DNA of 64,000 nt from Marinobacter zhanjiangensis (lineage in GTDB: Bacteria > Pseudomonadota > Gammaproteobacteria > Pseudomonadales > Oleiphilaceae): the NCBI RefSeq assembly GCF_014651935.1, contig NZ_BMXV01000005.1:248001-312000 (forward strand), in the 5' to 3' direction. Both the position numbers and the translations under genes were made by a program. The notes beneath the pieces are model-generated. The model was not told where the DNA came from and ran no database searches. It was given only the letters and a program-made list of their open reading frames with translations. Position 1 is the stretch's first letter. Each line of letters opens with the position of its first letter. Of the stretch, positions 26,625-35,210 are shown in pieces.

Positions 26625-27159
26625 TTAATCCTCCATTGATCAGTGACGTGAACTCTTCCCTGGTAGCCCCAAGGGCATGCACCATCAGAATGTGGTCATC
26701 AAAATCTGTTTTGACGACATACCCGAGACACGCGCCATTACCGCAAATGGTATAGGCCGTGAACTCCCCAGTCGTCTCCTGATTCGGCTTGCGATCCCCG
26801 TAGGTGTGGCGAATCTCGCTGGCTGAATTTTCGAAAAGCCTGGCGTCCTCTGGCTCCAGTGATTCCAGTGGCCTAAGGCCAAAAAGGAATGCCGGATAAT
26901 CTGTCATGGAAACATTATCAGAAAGGCCCTCCGAGGCATTCGAGATAACCCGTCCGGACACGAGGTAACCATCGCCGGTTTTCAGCGACAGCTCTTCAGT
27001 CGAAAAGATCGTGGCGTCAGACAGGGCTGACAGCGGTACAGCCAGTGAGAACTCACTGCTATAAGAGAGCTTCAGGTGATCGCTGCTGGCGCACCCCTGA
27101 ATGAGAAATACCGTGGCAGCAAGAAACACTATGCGGACTGGAATGCCAAGTTTCACCAC
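26611..27159 (-). CDS. hypothetical lipoprotein
   Basis: This 182-residue protein has a lipoprotein signal (lipobox FLIQGC, Cys23). The mature part is mainly beta, with one likely disulfide (ICGNGACLGYVV). No family is recognised. AAGGAG-like sequence precedes the start. It is the first gene of a two-gene minus-strand operon with the helical hypothetical protein. Confidence 0.65.
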   Translation of the reverse strand: MVKLGIPVRIVFLAATVFLIQGCASSDHLKLSYSSEFSLAVPLSALSDATIFSTEELSLKTGDGYLVSGRVISNASEGLSDNVSMTDYPAFLFGLRPLESLEPEDARLFENSASEIRHTYGDRKPNQETTGEFTAYTICGNGACLGYVVKTDFDDHILMVHALGATREEFTSLINGGLNAER

Positions 27160-27238
27160 TGAGAACTCCTTTTCAGTTGTCTTATTCCCTTGGGACCGTC
27201 AAATTACCGCATCGGCCACTGGAAAGAATATATGCAGT

Positions 27239-27712
27239 TCACAAATCCCCAAGCCGAACCTTGACCGCCTGCTGCTTCTGCATAAACGAAATCAGCACAA
27301 TGGCCCGCTCATCCCCGTCATAGGCCTGGAATATCCCCTCAATGCCCCGGAAGGGCCCGTCCTGAATCTGCACCGCCTCGCCCTTGCGCAGGCCGCCCTG
27401 TTCCTCAACCGCCGTCAGGCCATCGTAGATGTACTCGATCACCTCATCGGGAATGGCCGCGGGTTTGCCGCCAAAAGCCACCACCCGCAACACCCCACGG
27501 GTCGAGCGCAGCTTGCCCCAGAGCGGGTCAGACTCTTCTATATTGATAAACAGATAACCGGGAAACAGCGGCTCCAGGCGCATGGTGCGCTTGCCGGCGC
27601 GGATGTGCTCCACCGTCACCTTGGGATAAAAGCAGCGGGCGTCCTGGTTCTGCAGGTTGGCCTGTGCCCGGTCCCCCTGGGCGGGTTTGTGTTGGATGGC
27701 GTACCAGGGCAT
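27239..27712 (-). CDS. rfaH: transcription antiterminator RfaH (NusG paralog)
   Basis: This 157-residue protein begins MPWYAIQHKPAQGDRAQANL, an NGN domain of RfaH type. The block FYPKVTVEHI and PLFPGYLFINI are hallmarks, and the C-terminal KOW segment reads GEAVQIQDGPFRGIEGIFQ. RfaH is recruited at ops DNA in paused RNA polymerase and suppresses termination in long polysaccharide operons. An exact ops core lies 1.4 kb away at 29092, before wecB. The start at 27712 is chosen over the longer frame because that frame reads through a repeat. A truncated near-identical copy is present at 28512-28745. Confidence 0.94.
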   Translation of the reverse strand: MPWYAIQHKPAQGDRAQANLQNQDARCFYPKVTVEHIRAGKRTMRLEPLFPGYLFINIEESDPLWGKLRSTRGVLRVVAFGGKPAAIPDEVIEYIYDGLTAVEEQGGLRKGEAVQIQDGPFRGIEGIFQAYDGDERAIVLISFMQKQQAVKVRLGDL

Positions 27713-27752
27713 TGGGATGGTCCTTGCGATCGTTTGTATAGAGCAATAGGCA

Positions 27753-27779
27753 GAAATTGGGGTCAGACCCCAATTTTTT
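27753..27779. repeat. REP-like palindrome copy 9
   Basis: GAAATT-GGGGTCAGACCCC-AATTTTTT, 40 bases upstream of the rfaH start codon, in its leader or promoter region. Confidence 0.92.
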
Positions 27780-27918
27780 GCCAGAGGGTGCGTCACCAGT
27801 AAAACCAATGCAAGGCCGGTCACGGCTTTCTGGCCAACTGCTCACCGAACTGGCGAAAATCCTGGGCTAAGGTTATCATCGCCAAGGTCAAATGTGATTG
27901 TGTACAGGTGACCGAAGC

Positions 27919-28056
27919 ATGCGATTAACCACCAGAGAGATCATTGCTATTAAAGCAGCAGTTCAATCTGTCTTTGGAGAGGACGCGGAGGTTTCGCTGT
28001 TCGGTTCGCGTGTCGATGACAGGGCGCGAGGCGGGGATATCGATCTTCTGGTGTAG
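27919..28056 (+). pseudogene. truncated MntA-type nucleotidyltransferase antitoxin
   Basis: The 45-codon frame contains [19 protein letters not shown], the GSx10DxD signature of minimal nucleotidyltransferases (MntA/MNT), and then stops. Intact members have about 100 residues, and a HEPN-type partner usually follows. The frame is thus a remnant of a HEPN/MNT module. Confidence 0.75.
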
Positions 28057-28167
28057 TGGCCTAAAACACTTGACCACTACACACAATCTTATTGGTTAAC
28101 GCCGGGCGATCGAAAGCGTTTCAACCTATGAAGCGCCATGTTCGGCTACTGGAGGAGCGTTTTAGCG

Positions 28168-28350
28168 ATGAAATCAGACAAATCTTCGGAATCCACACAA
28201 CCGCTCTCACCGCAAATGAAGCAGGCTACCTTGTTGGCTTCCGAACAGCTGACGAGATCAGAAATCGACTTGCTAAGGCAGAAAAAGAAACGCATCTCCG
28301 CCTCTTATCAAAAGGTTGTTGAGGAGCGTATCAAGCAGCGCATCGCCTGA
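28168..28350 (+). CDS. small hypothetical protein
   Basis: This 60-residue, basic, helical protein begins MKSDKSSESTQPLSPQMKQA and ends KVVEERIKQRIA. GGAGGAG precedes the ATG by ten bases, which supports translation. I do not recognise it. It lies between the nucleotidyltransferase remnant and the rfaH fragment, in an area of gene debris. Confidence 0.45.
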   Translation: MKSDKSSESTQPLSPQMKQATLLASEQLTRSEIDLLRQKKKRISASYQKVVEERIKQRIA

Positions 28351-28511
28351 GCACTAGTTGCACCGCAAATAGCAGGGTTACAGACCCTTGGGCTTCGCAT
28401 CCTGCTCACCGTGGAAGGCCAGCCAACACGAACACGTGAAAGTGTTCCACTACCTGGCCCGCAACGCTTGCTCGGCGATTGCTATATCCGGTAACGACTT
28501 GCTCCTGAAGA

Positions 28512-28745
28512 TCACCCACCCAACACCCCACGGGTAGACCGCAGCTTGCCCCACAGCGGGTCAGATTCTTCTATATTGATAAACAGATAACCGGGAAACA
28601 GCGGCTCGAGGCGCCTGGTGCGCTTGCCGGCGCGGATGTGCTCCACCGTCACCTTGGGGTAAAAGCAGCGGGCGTCCTGGTTCTGCAGGTTGGCCAGTGC
28701 CCGGTCCCCTTGGGCGGGTTTGTGTTGGATGGCGTACCAGGGCAT
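28512..28745 (-). pseudogene. truncated second copy of rfaH
   Basis: The 77-codon frame matches the first 75 residues of RfaH with two amino-acid changes (Gln17 to Leu, Met43 to Arg) and then ends VLGG. The DNA matches 27488-27712 over exactly 225 bases without gaps. The good ribosome binding site (AAGGAAGG) is kept. The copy lacks the end of the NGN domain and the whole KOW domain. It is most likely a duplication remnant, but a short NGN-only product is conceivable. Confidence 0.85.
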
Positions 28746-29091
28746 GGGAACCTTCCTTGTGCGTTTAACGTCAGCATAACCAGAAGGGGCCCGTCAGTGA
28801 ATCGCAGGGCCACGAAAGGGCGCAAAGGGTACATTCCAATACATAAAAAACAAATGCAATTCCGAACCATTGGCAACACTTAACCAAAAGACACACAGAA
28901 AGTCCGTCTTTGGACCTAAGGGCCCTTGCCGTGAACATTTGATGACGTAGAATTGCATCACATTTTCCGGGCCCAGTCCGTCGGGCCGATCTTCGTTTTC
29001 AACCCCGCCAGTTTGACACGAATATCTGCGCGCCGCGTCCCGGTTTGACAGCACGGACTATTGCCAGAAAGCACTGTTGACGGGTCGGTGG
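28746..29091. other. leader region before the polysaccharide operon
   Basis: About 345 bases without a gene I can support. It probably holds the promoter of the long operon. TTGACA-like hexamers occur at 29013-29018 and 29045-29050, but neither has a convincing -10 box at the right distance. Confidence 0.5.
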
Positions 29092-29103
29092 GGCGGTAGC
29101 GTG
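29092..29103 (+). promoter_or_regulatory. ops element (RfaH recruitment site)
   Basis: GGCGGTAGCGTG is identical to the core of the E. coli ops/JUMPstart sequence, and the preceding GG also matches. It lies 47 bases before the wecB start codon on the transcribed strand, the usual leader position. The cognate factor gene rfaH is 1.4 kb upstream. Confidence 0.93.
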
Positions 29104-29150
29104 TTTGTCTGTGCAGAATTCGACATACATTCAGGTTGCAGGAACGGTTA

Positions 29151-30278
29151 ATGAAAACGCTATGTGTTTTTGGTACCCGGCCAGAGGCCATCAAAATGGC
29201 GCCCCTGGTCAAGGCGCTGGGCGAGGACCAGCGCTTCGAATCACGCGTATGCGTCACGGGCCAGCACCGTGAGATGCTGGACCAGGTACTGGACCTTTTC
29301 CAGATAATTCCCGACCATGACCTGAACATCATGAAGCCCGGCCAGGATCTCACCGATGTAACCTGCGCCATCCTGCAGGGCCTGAGAGAGGTGCTGGCAC
29401 AAGAAAAGCCCGACATTGTTCTGGTCCATGGCGATACAGCAACCACCCTGGCAACCTCCCTGGCAGCCTATTACCAGCAGATCCCGGTAGGGCACGTAGA
29501 AGCAGGCCTGCGCACGGGCAACCTGTATTCCCCCTGGCCGGAAGAAGCCAACCGCAAGCTCACCGGCAGCCTGGCCGCTTTGCACTTTGCGCCGACAGAG
29601 ACCTCCAAAGCCAACCTGGTCAAAGAGAGCATTGCGGATGCGGGCATTGTGGTGACGGGCAATACCGTTATTGATGCCCTGTTGGACGTGGTGCAAAAGC
29701 TGGACCGCGACCAGGAACTGCAGCAGTCCCTGACGTCCCGTTTTCCGTTTCTGCGTGAAGATGCCAAAATGGTCCTCATTACCGGCCACCGTCGGGAAAG
29801 CTTCGGCGGCGGGTTTGAGCGCATCTGCGAAGCCATCGCCAGAGTCGCTGCGGACAACCCGGGCGTGGACCTGCTCTACCCGGTACACCTGAACCCCAAC
29901 GTGAGAGAGCCGGTGCACCGCCTGCTCGACTCCCTGGATAACGTGCACCTGGTCGAGCCCACCGACTACCTGCCGTTTGTCTACCTGATGAACCGGGCTT
30001 CGGTTATCCTGACGGACTCCGGTGGCATCCAGGAAGAGGCCCCTTCCCTGGGTAAGCCGGTACTGGTGATGCGTGAGACCACCGAGCGCCCGGAAGCCGT
30101 TGAAGCCGGCACTGTAAAACTGGTGGGTACCCGGGTAGACACTATTGTTAATGAATTGTCCCTGCTGCTGAATAACGATGCCGCCTACAAGGCCATGAGC
30201 TTTGCCCACAACCCTTATGGGGATGGCAAGGCCTGCAGCCGCATTCTCGATGCCCTCGAAACCTATAACGCTAACTGA
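29151..30278 (+). CDS. wecB: UDP-N-acetylglucosamine 2-epimerase (non-hydrolysing)
   Basis: WecB, 375 residues here, converts UDP-GlcNAc to UDP-ManNAc. Signatures are the N-terminal [38 protein letters not shown] and the catalytic histidine region [12 protein letters not shown], with [19 protein letters not shown] in the C-terminal UDP-binding domain. The ATG at 29151 is preceded by AGGAACGG; a TTG at 29136 is the alternative. It is the first gene behind the ops site. With the next gene it makes UDP-ManNAcA. Confidence 0.95.
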   Translation: MKTLCVFGTRPEAIKMAPLVKALGEDQRFESRVCVTGQHREMLDQVLDLFQIIPDHDLNIMKPGQDLTDVTCAILQGLREVLAQEKPDIVLVHGDTATTLATSLAAYYQQIPVGHVEAGLRTGNLYSPWPEEANRKLTGSLAALHFAPTETSKANLVKESIADAGIVVTGNTVIDALLDVVQKLDRDQELQQSLTSRFPFLREDAKMVLITGHRRESFGGGFERICEAIARVAADNPGVDLLYPVHLNPNVREPVHRLLDSLDNVHLVEPTDYLPFVYLMNRASVILTDSGGIQEEAPSLGKPVLVMRETTERPEAVEAGTVKLVGTRVDTIVNELSLLLNNDAAYKAMSFAHNPYGDGKACSRILDALETYNAN

Positions 30279-30306
30279 ACAATAAACCGCTGGACTGAAA
30301 GCCCTT

Positions 30307-31581
30307 ATGGAATTCAACACCATTTCTATGATCGGCCTGGGTTACATTGGCCTGCCGACCGCCGCCGTTATTGCCTCCCGCCGCAAGAACGTCATCGGCG
30401 TGGATATCAACCAACACGCCGTGGACACCATTAACCGGGGTGATATCCACATTGTTGAGCCGGAGCTGGATATCATCGTTCACTCCGCAGTCAAGGAAGG
30501 CTACCTGCGGGCAACCACGACTCCGGAACCGGCCGATGCCTTCCTGATTGCGGTACCGACGCCTTTCAAGGCCGAGAATGGCAATGACCACGTACCGGAT
30601 CTGACCTACATAGAATCAGCCAGCAAGGCCATCGCCCCGGTGCTGGAAAAGGGCAACCTGGTGATCCTCGAGTCCACCTCACCGGTCGGCGCTACCGAAC
30701 AGATGGCAAAATGGTTGGCCGAAGCCCGGCCGGACCTGACCTTCCCCCAGACCCAAGGCGAAGAATCCGACATCCGCATCGCCCACTGCCCGGAGCGGGT
30801 CCTGCCCGGCCACGTGGTGCGGGAACTGGTGGAGAACGACCGCGTAATCGGTGGTATGACACCCCGGTGTTCAGAGGTGGCCGCATCGCTTTATCGCTTT
30901 TTTGTGGATGGGGAGTGCATCACCACCACCGCCCGTACCGCCGAAATGGCCAAGTTGACAGAAAACAGCTTCCGCGATGTGAACATTGCCTTTGCCAACG
31001 AGCTGTCCATTATCTGCGATAAGATTGATATCAGCGTGTGGGAGCTGATCCGGCTGGCCAACCGCCACCCTCGAGTAAACATCCTGCAGCCGGGGCCCGG
31101 CGTCGGCGGACACTGTATTGCCGTGGACCCCTGGTTTATCGTCAGCGAAACACCGGAGGAGGCAAGGCTGATCCGCACCGCGCGGGAAGTGAATGACGGC
31201 AAGCCGGAGTGGGTGCTGGAGAAGGTTCAGCAAGAAGTCGGCAAGTTCCTGACGGCACACCCGGACAAAACCGCCAGAGACGTCACCATTGCCTGCTTCG
31301 GCCTGGCATTCAAGCCGGATATTGATGATTTGCGGGAAAGCCCGGCGCTGAAGATCGTTGAGCGACTAGCATCGATTCATCCGGGCAATTTGGCAATTGT
31401 CGAGCCAAACATTGAAGTTTTGCCGGAAAAATTAAGGTCAAATGCAGAACTTCGATCTGCATCAACAGCCATTGCTCAAGCAGATATACTATTGTTGTTA
31501 GTGGACCACAGAGAATTTAAGAAACTCTCTATTAGAGATACAGGCCCTAGATTAATCGTCGATACGCGGGGTATTTGGTGA
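30307..31581 (+). CDS. wecC: UDP-N-acetyl-D-mannosamine dehydrogenase
   Basis: WecC, 424 residues, oxidises UDP-ManNAc twice to UDP-ManNAcA with NAD. The Rossmann motif is MIGLGYIGLPTAAVIASR, and the catalytic cysteine lies in GPGVGGHCIAVDP. The three-domain layout of UDP-glucose/GDP-mannose dehydrogenases is complete. An unusual feature is composition: codon choice is GC-rich up to about 31,380 and then becomes AT-rich for the last 65 codons, continuous with the following genes. Confidence 0.95.
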   Translation: MEFNTISMIGLGYIGLPTAAVIASRRKNVIGVDINQHAVDTINRGDIHIVEPELDIIVHSAVKEGYLRATTTPEPADAFLIAVPTPFKAENGNDHVPDLTYIESASKAIAPVLEKGNLVILESTSPVGATEQMAKWLAEARPDLTFPQTQGEESDIRIAHCPERVLPGHVVRELVENDRVIGGMTPRCSEVAASLYRFFVDGECITTTARTAEMAKLTENSFRDVNIAFANELSIICDKIDISVWELIRLANRHPRVNILQPGPGVGGHCIAVDPWFIVSETPEEARLIRTAREVNDGKPEWVLEKVQQEVGKFLTAHPDKTARDVTIACFGLAFKPDIDDLRESPALKIVERLASIHPGNLAIVEPNIEVLPEKLRSNAELRSASTAIAQADILLLLVDHREFKKLSIRDTGPRLIVDTRGIW

Positions 31582-31655
31582 TTCGCTAAATTTCAGCCAC
31601 AAAAATTCTATTCTAAATATATCAACTCGTTAAACTGCAAGGAATAAGCTTTGCT

Positions 31656-34600
31656 ATGGGTGTCTTTGATGAAGATAAGTCAGACTTTGATGTTGCTGGC
31701 TACTGGGAACAGCGATATAAATCTGGCCGCAATAGTGGGTCGGGCTCCTATGGCCGTTTAGCGAAATTCAAAGCCGACTACATTAATGGCCTAATCGATA
31801 GGTTCTCAATAAAAAATGTAGTAGAGCTGGGTTGTGGTGACGGTAACCAGCTATCAATAATAGACTATCCGAGCTATGTCGGTCTGGATATTAGTAAAAC
31901 TATCGTAGATTCATGTAATGAAAAATTCGAAGAAGACAAGTCTAAAGAATTTTTTTTATACGATCCTGAAAGTTACGATGTTGAGTATTTTAGGCGTGAG
32001 TTAGCAATTTCGTTAGACGTGATTTACCATTTGTCCAATGACGAAATATATTTCGCTTACCTAAACCATCTTTTTCAATCTGCTAGCCGTTTTGTTGTTA
32101 TTTACAGTAATTCTCAGTCCTTGTATCGCAGTGGAGTGAATGAAGGAGCTCAATATATCCGTTTTAGAGACTTTAATGACGATGTTGAGCGACTTTTTCC
32201 TGACTGGAAATTGATTGAAGTGGAACCGAATTTTTATCCATATAATCCGTCACTTCCTGATGAAACGTCGATTGCCGATTTTTATGTCTACGCTTTAAAG
32301 TTGAGCGAAGGTAAAAAAGCCAGCTGGGAAAAAAGAGATGAGCTATACCTCACGGTTAGGAAGCTGCTAAATAAGGCTAGCGTTTCAGATGAGCAAAGCC
32401 AATTAATCTTGGATATTTGCAAAGAAAACCGTGGAGTTTCTAGAAACAACGCAAGCCAAATAATTGAAAGACTTGATGAAATTGAAAGGAAGCAGATTGA
32501 CCAGTGCTTCGAACGATATGAATGTTTGCTGAAAGATTTTATTACTTTAGAAGGCCAACTGCGACGAGAGCTTGAAAATAAACACCTATTAAATCAGGAG
32601 ATTCAGGGAAAATCCTCAGAAATCGAGGGTCTTGTTCGGAGCCATATCAGTGAAACAAAAAACCTTGTCAGAAGGCAGGAATCTGAAATTGAGGCTCTCA
32701 CTCTTAAGTATGAAATAAAAATATCGAACCTTAAATCTGATGTACGGACAGTAGAAACGGAATTAACTCGGCTGCGACACTCTATTCGTTACCAAATTGG
32801 CTATCATTTTGCTAGGGCGGGAAAGTCCTGGCGTGGTGCATTTGCGCTTCCTATTGCCTTGTTACGGATCGTCAAACGTAGGGTAATAGAGAAAAGAAAA
32901 AAATTAACTGAGGTAAAAGCAGATACAAAGACAGCTAAGCCTCATCTGCCGGCTAGAGCGAGTCAGGAGTCTAATCTTCATGACCAATTTTTCCAATTTA
33001 TGGCGAAACGAACAGCGAATCAGACCCTGAAAGCACGGGCAATCATTTACGGTGACGTGAGTCCTAACGTGCTGGACGGTTCATCAATCTGGCTCACATC
33101 TATTGCCAACATTGTGTCCTCTGACCGCCCGACGATACTGCTTCTTAAAGACAATATAGCTAATCAGAAAGTCGTATTGAACTTGGTTAAAAGTGATAAT
33201 TTGATTGTTGTTGAGCCGAAGGAAATAGGTTTTGACGCACCGCTTACGCCAGAGCAAGCAGCACAGGCCTTGTCAGTTATGTATTCACACTGCCCTCGAA
33301 TTACAGCAGTAATTACCAGGGGGGTCGATATTGGGTATGAGGTCCAAAAGCGGAAAGAATTTTCAGGAGTCCTCTATCCTTACCTAACTGATTTTTATGA
33401 GGTAACTGAAGATGGTTTGTCGTTGGTGGATTCGAAAGTAAGAAAGTTAAAGGAAGTTGCCTTAAACGCAAAGGCCATTTTATTTCAAACTGACGAAATT
33501 CACAGAAAAATCGAAGAAACAGTAGGATATAAAGTTGACGGATGTAAATTGCCGCCTACGATACCAGATGACATTGGACAGTATTCCTTGACAAGTACGG
33601 ATGATAATACGATTCATATCGGGTATGCCGGAAAAATTCAGCCAAACTGGGGTGTTGAAGAGCTCATAGAGGAAGTCCGCAAGCTTGTTTTACAAGGCTA
33701 TGAGATCAAGCTGCATATAGCAACTGGCAAAATCCACGAAAGCAAGAACGGGAGCTCTGGGTTTATTGAAAGAGTAAAAGAACTCTTGGGCCAAGAGTTT
33801 GTCCGGCTGTATGAGGATCTTCCTAGGAATGAGGCTCTAGCTCTCGTGTCCAAGATGGATTTGGTTTGGTGTTATAGAGATCCGAATTTGGAAGACTCCA
33901 CTCTTGAGCTGTCTACCAAGTTGGTGGAAACTGCAGCACTTGGCAAACCATGTGTAGCTTATGCATCAAAAATCAACAAGGGTTTTTTAGGATCGGATTA
34001 CCCGTTCTTAATTGAAAGTTTGGGCGAAGTCTCTGGCATTATTGCCAGCTTTCGCCAACTAAAAAAAGCGGTTAAGAAAGAGTTGGAGGTTTTGTCAAAC
34101 TACGTGATAGAGAATTACTCTTTCTCGGGGTTAAGGAGTACTGTCGTCGAAAAGCTCGACGAGGATAACGGCGAAGTGTTTTTTGGAAAGAAAATTGTTA
34201 TTTGCGGCCATGACCTCAAGTTCATCTATCCCTACATCACACACCTTAGGCGGCAGGGAGCTGATGTTGGAATAGATCCATGGGAGTGGGGATCGACCAT
34301 GAGTCCGAGTGTTAGCCAATATTACGCTTCTTGGGCAGACTACATTTTCTGCGAGTGGGGGCTCGCCAATGCGGTTTGGCACAGCGAGCATAAAAAAGAC
34401 GGAAAAAAACTCTTTGTAAGAGTCCATGCTCAAGAAGTCCGCAAAAAAGCTGAAAAATTTGGTCACCAAATTACATCCTCAAATGTCGATAAGTTCATTT
34501 TTGTTTCTAGCTTTATTAGCGAACAGGCTATAGATCTATTTGGTTGGCCTGAATCTAAGAGTGTTGTTATACCCAATTCCGTCAAGAGTAACCGGTTTTA

Positions 34601-35210
34601 TAAGCCCAGGTCTCCAGTTGAGCCGATTCTAGGTATGGTTGGTATTGTTCCGACAAGCAAACGTCTCGATCGTGCCTTGGACTTGCTTTCTGCCTTGAAC
34701 CAACGAGGATTGAACGCGAAGTTGTACATTAAGGGAGCCCGCCCTGAAGATCTAACTTTCATGAAAGCTCCCGGTCGAAAAGATGAACTAGAGTATTATA
34801 ACGAGCTATATAGGCGGATCGAACGGGATCCTTTACTGAATGGTAACGTTTTTTTTGACGGTTGGGGGAATGATGTTGAGCAATGGTATCGAAAGATTCA
34901 TTTTATTCTTTCTCCGAGTGATAACGAATCGTTTCATTACGCCTTGGCCGATGGTGTGATGGCAGGGGCAATTCCCGTTGTTTGGCCTTGGGTAGGAGCA
35001 GAACAGACCTATTGTACATCGTGGTTAGTAAAGGACATTGATGAAGCAACTAGCTATGTTGAGAGATTCTTGCAGGAAGACGAGGAAGTCGTCAATCGCT
35101 TTTTGGTCCAAGCAAAGCAACTTATGCATGAAAGGTATTTTCAGGATAAGATATTCTCTACTTTGGATGGGCTTATGAAAATCGAGGAGAGAAAGAATTA
35201 TGAAGAATAA
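31656..35210 (+). CDS. methyltransferase / coiled-coil / two-glycosyltransferase fusion
   Basis: This 1184-residue multi-domain protein starts with a class I SAM methyltransferase (about 1-210; VVELGCGDGNQLSIIDYP, with motif I glycine-rich). A helical coiled-coil region spans roughly 265-390. A GT-B glycosyltransferase (about 450-840) has LSTKLVETAALGKPCVAY. A second GT4-like domain (about 850-1180) has MVGIVPTSKRLDRALDLL and the donor-site part LSPSDNESFHYALADGVMAG. It probably builds and methylates one or two linkages of the repeat unit or caps chain length, as in WbdA/WbdD-type enzymes; this is inference. It is AT-rich. Confidence 0.8.
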   Translation: MGVFDEDKSDFDVAGYWEQRYKSGRNSGSGSYGRLAKFKADYINGLIDRFSIKNVVELGCGDGNQLSIIDYPSYVGLDISKTIVDSCNEKFEEDKSKEFFLYDPESYDVEYFRRELAISLDVIYHLSNDEIYFAYLNHLFQSASRFVVIYSNSQSLYRSGVNEGAQYIRFRDFNDDVERLFPDWKLIEVEPNFYPYNPSLPDETSIADFYVYALKLSEGKKASWEKRDELYLTVRKLLNKASVSDEQSQLILDICKENRGVSRNNASQIIERLDEIERKQIDQCFERYECLLKDFITLEGQLRRELENKHLLNQEIQGKSSEIEGLVRSHISETKNLVRRQESEIEALTLKYEIKISNLKSDVRTVETELTRLRHSIRYQIGYHFARAGKSWRGAFALPIALLRIVKRRVIEKRKKLTEVKADTKTAKPHLPARASQESNLHDQFFQFMAKRTANQTLKARAIIYGDVSPNVLDGSSIWLTSIANIVSSDRPTILLLKDNIANQKVVLNLVKSDNLIVVEPKEIGFDAPLTPEQAAQALSVMYSHCPRITAVITRGVDIGYEVQKRKEFSGVLYPYLTDFYEVTEDGLSLVDSKVRKLKEVALNAKAILFQTDEIHRKIEETVGYKVDGCKLPPTIPDDIGQYSLTSTDDNTIHIGYAGKIQPNWGVEELIEEVRKLVLQGYEIKLHIATGKIHESKNGSSGFIERVKELLGQEFVRLYEDLPRNEALALVSKMDLVWCYRDPNLEDSTLELSTKLVETAALGKPCVAYASKINKGFLGSDYPFLIESLGEVSGIIASFRQLKKAVKKELEVLSNYVIENYSFSGLRSTVVEKLDEDNGEVFFGKKIVICGHDLKFIYPYITHLRRQGADVGIDPWEWGSTMSPSVSQYYASWADYIFCEWGLANAVWHSEHKKDGKKLFVRVHAQEVRKKAEKFGHQITSSNVDKFIFVSSFISEQAIDLFGWPESKSVVIPNSVKSNRFYKPRSPVEPILGMVGIVPTSKRLDRALDLLSALNQRGLNAKLYIKGARPEDLTFMKAPGRKDELEYYNELYRRIERDPLLNGNVFFDGWGNDVEQWYRKIHFILSPSDNESFHYALADGVMAGAIPVVWPWVGAEQTYCTSWLVKDIDEATSYVERFLQEDEEVVNRFLVQAKQLMHERYFQDKIFSTLDGLMKIEERKNYEE

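Noticed and set aside
18083..27779. The palindromes as ordinary intrinsic terminators or a CRISPR array
   Set aside because: They lack consistent T tracts, occur within coding ends and upstream of starts, and are irregularly spaced, so they are neither CRISPR repeats nor simple terminators.
29045..29073. TTGACA as the -35 box of the polysaccharide promoter
   Set aside because: No acceptable -10 hexamer lies 16-18 bases downstream.
29241..30323. 360-codon minus-strand frame opposite wecB
   Set aside because: Antisense shadow; wecB has all catalytic motifs.
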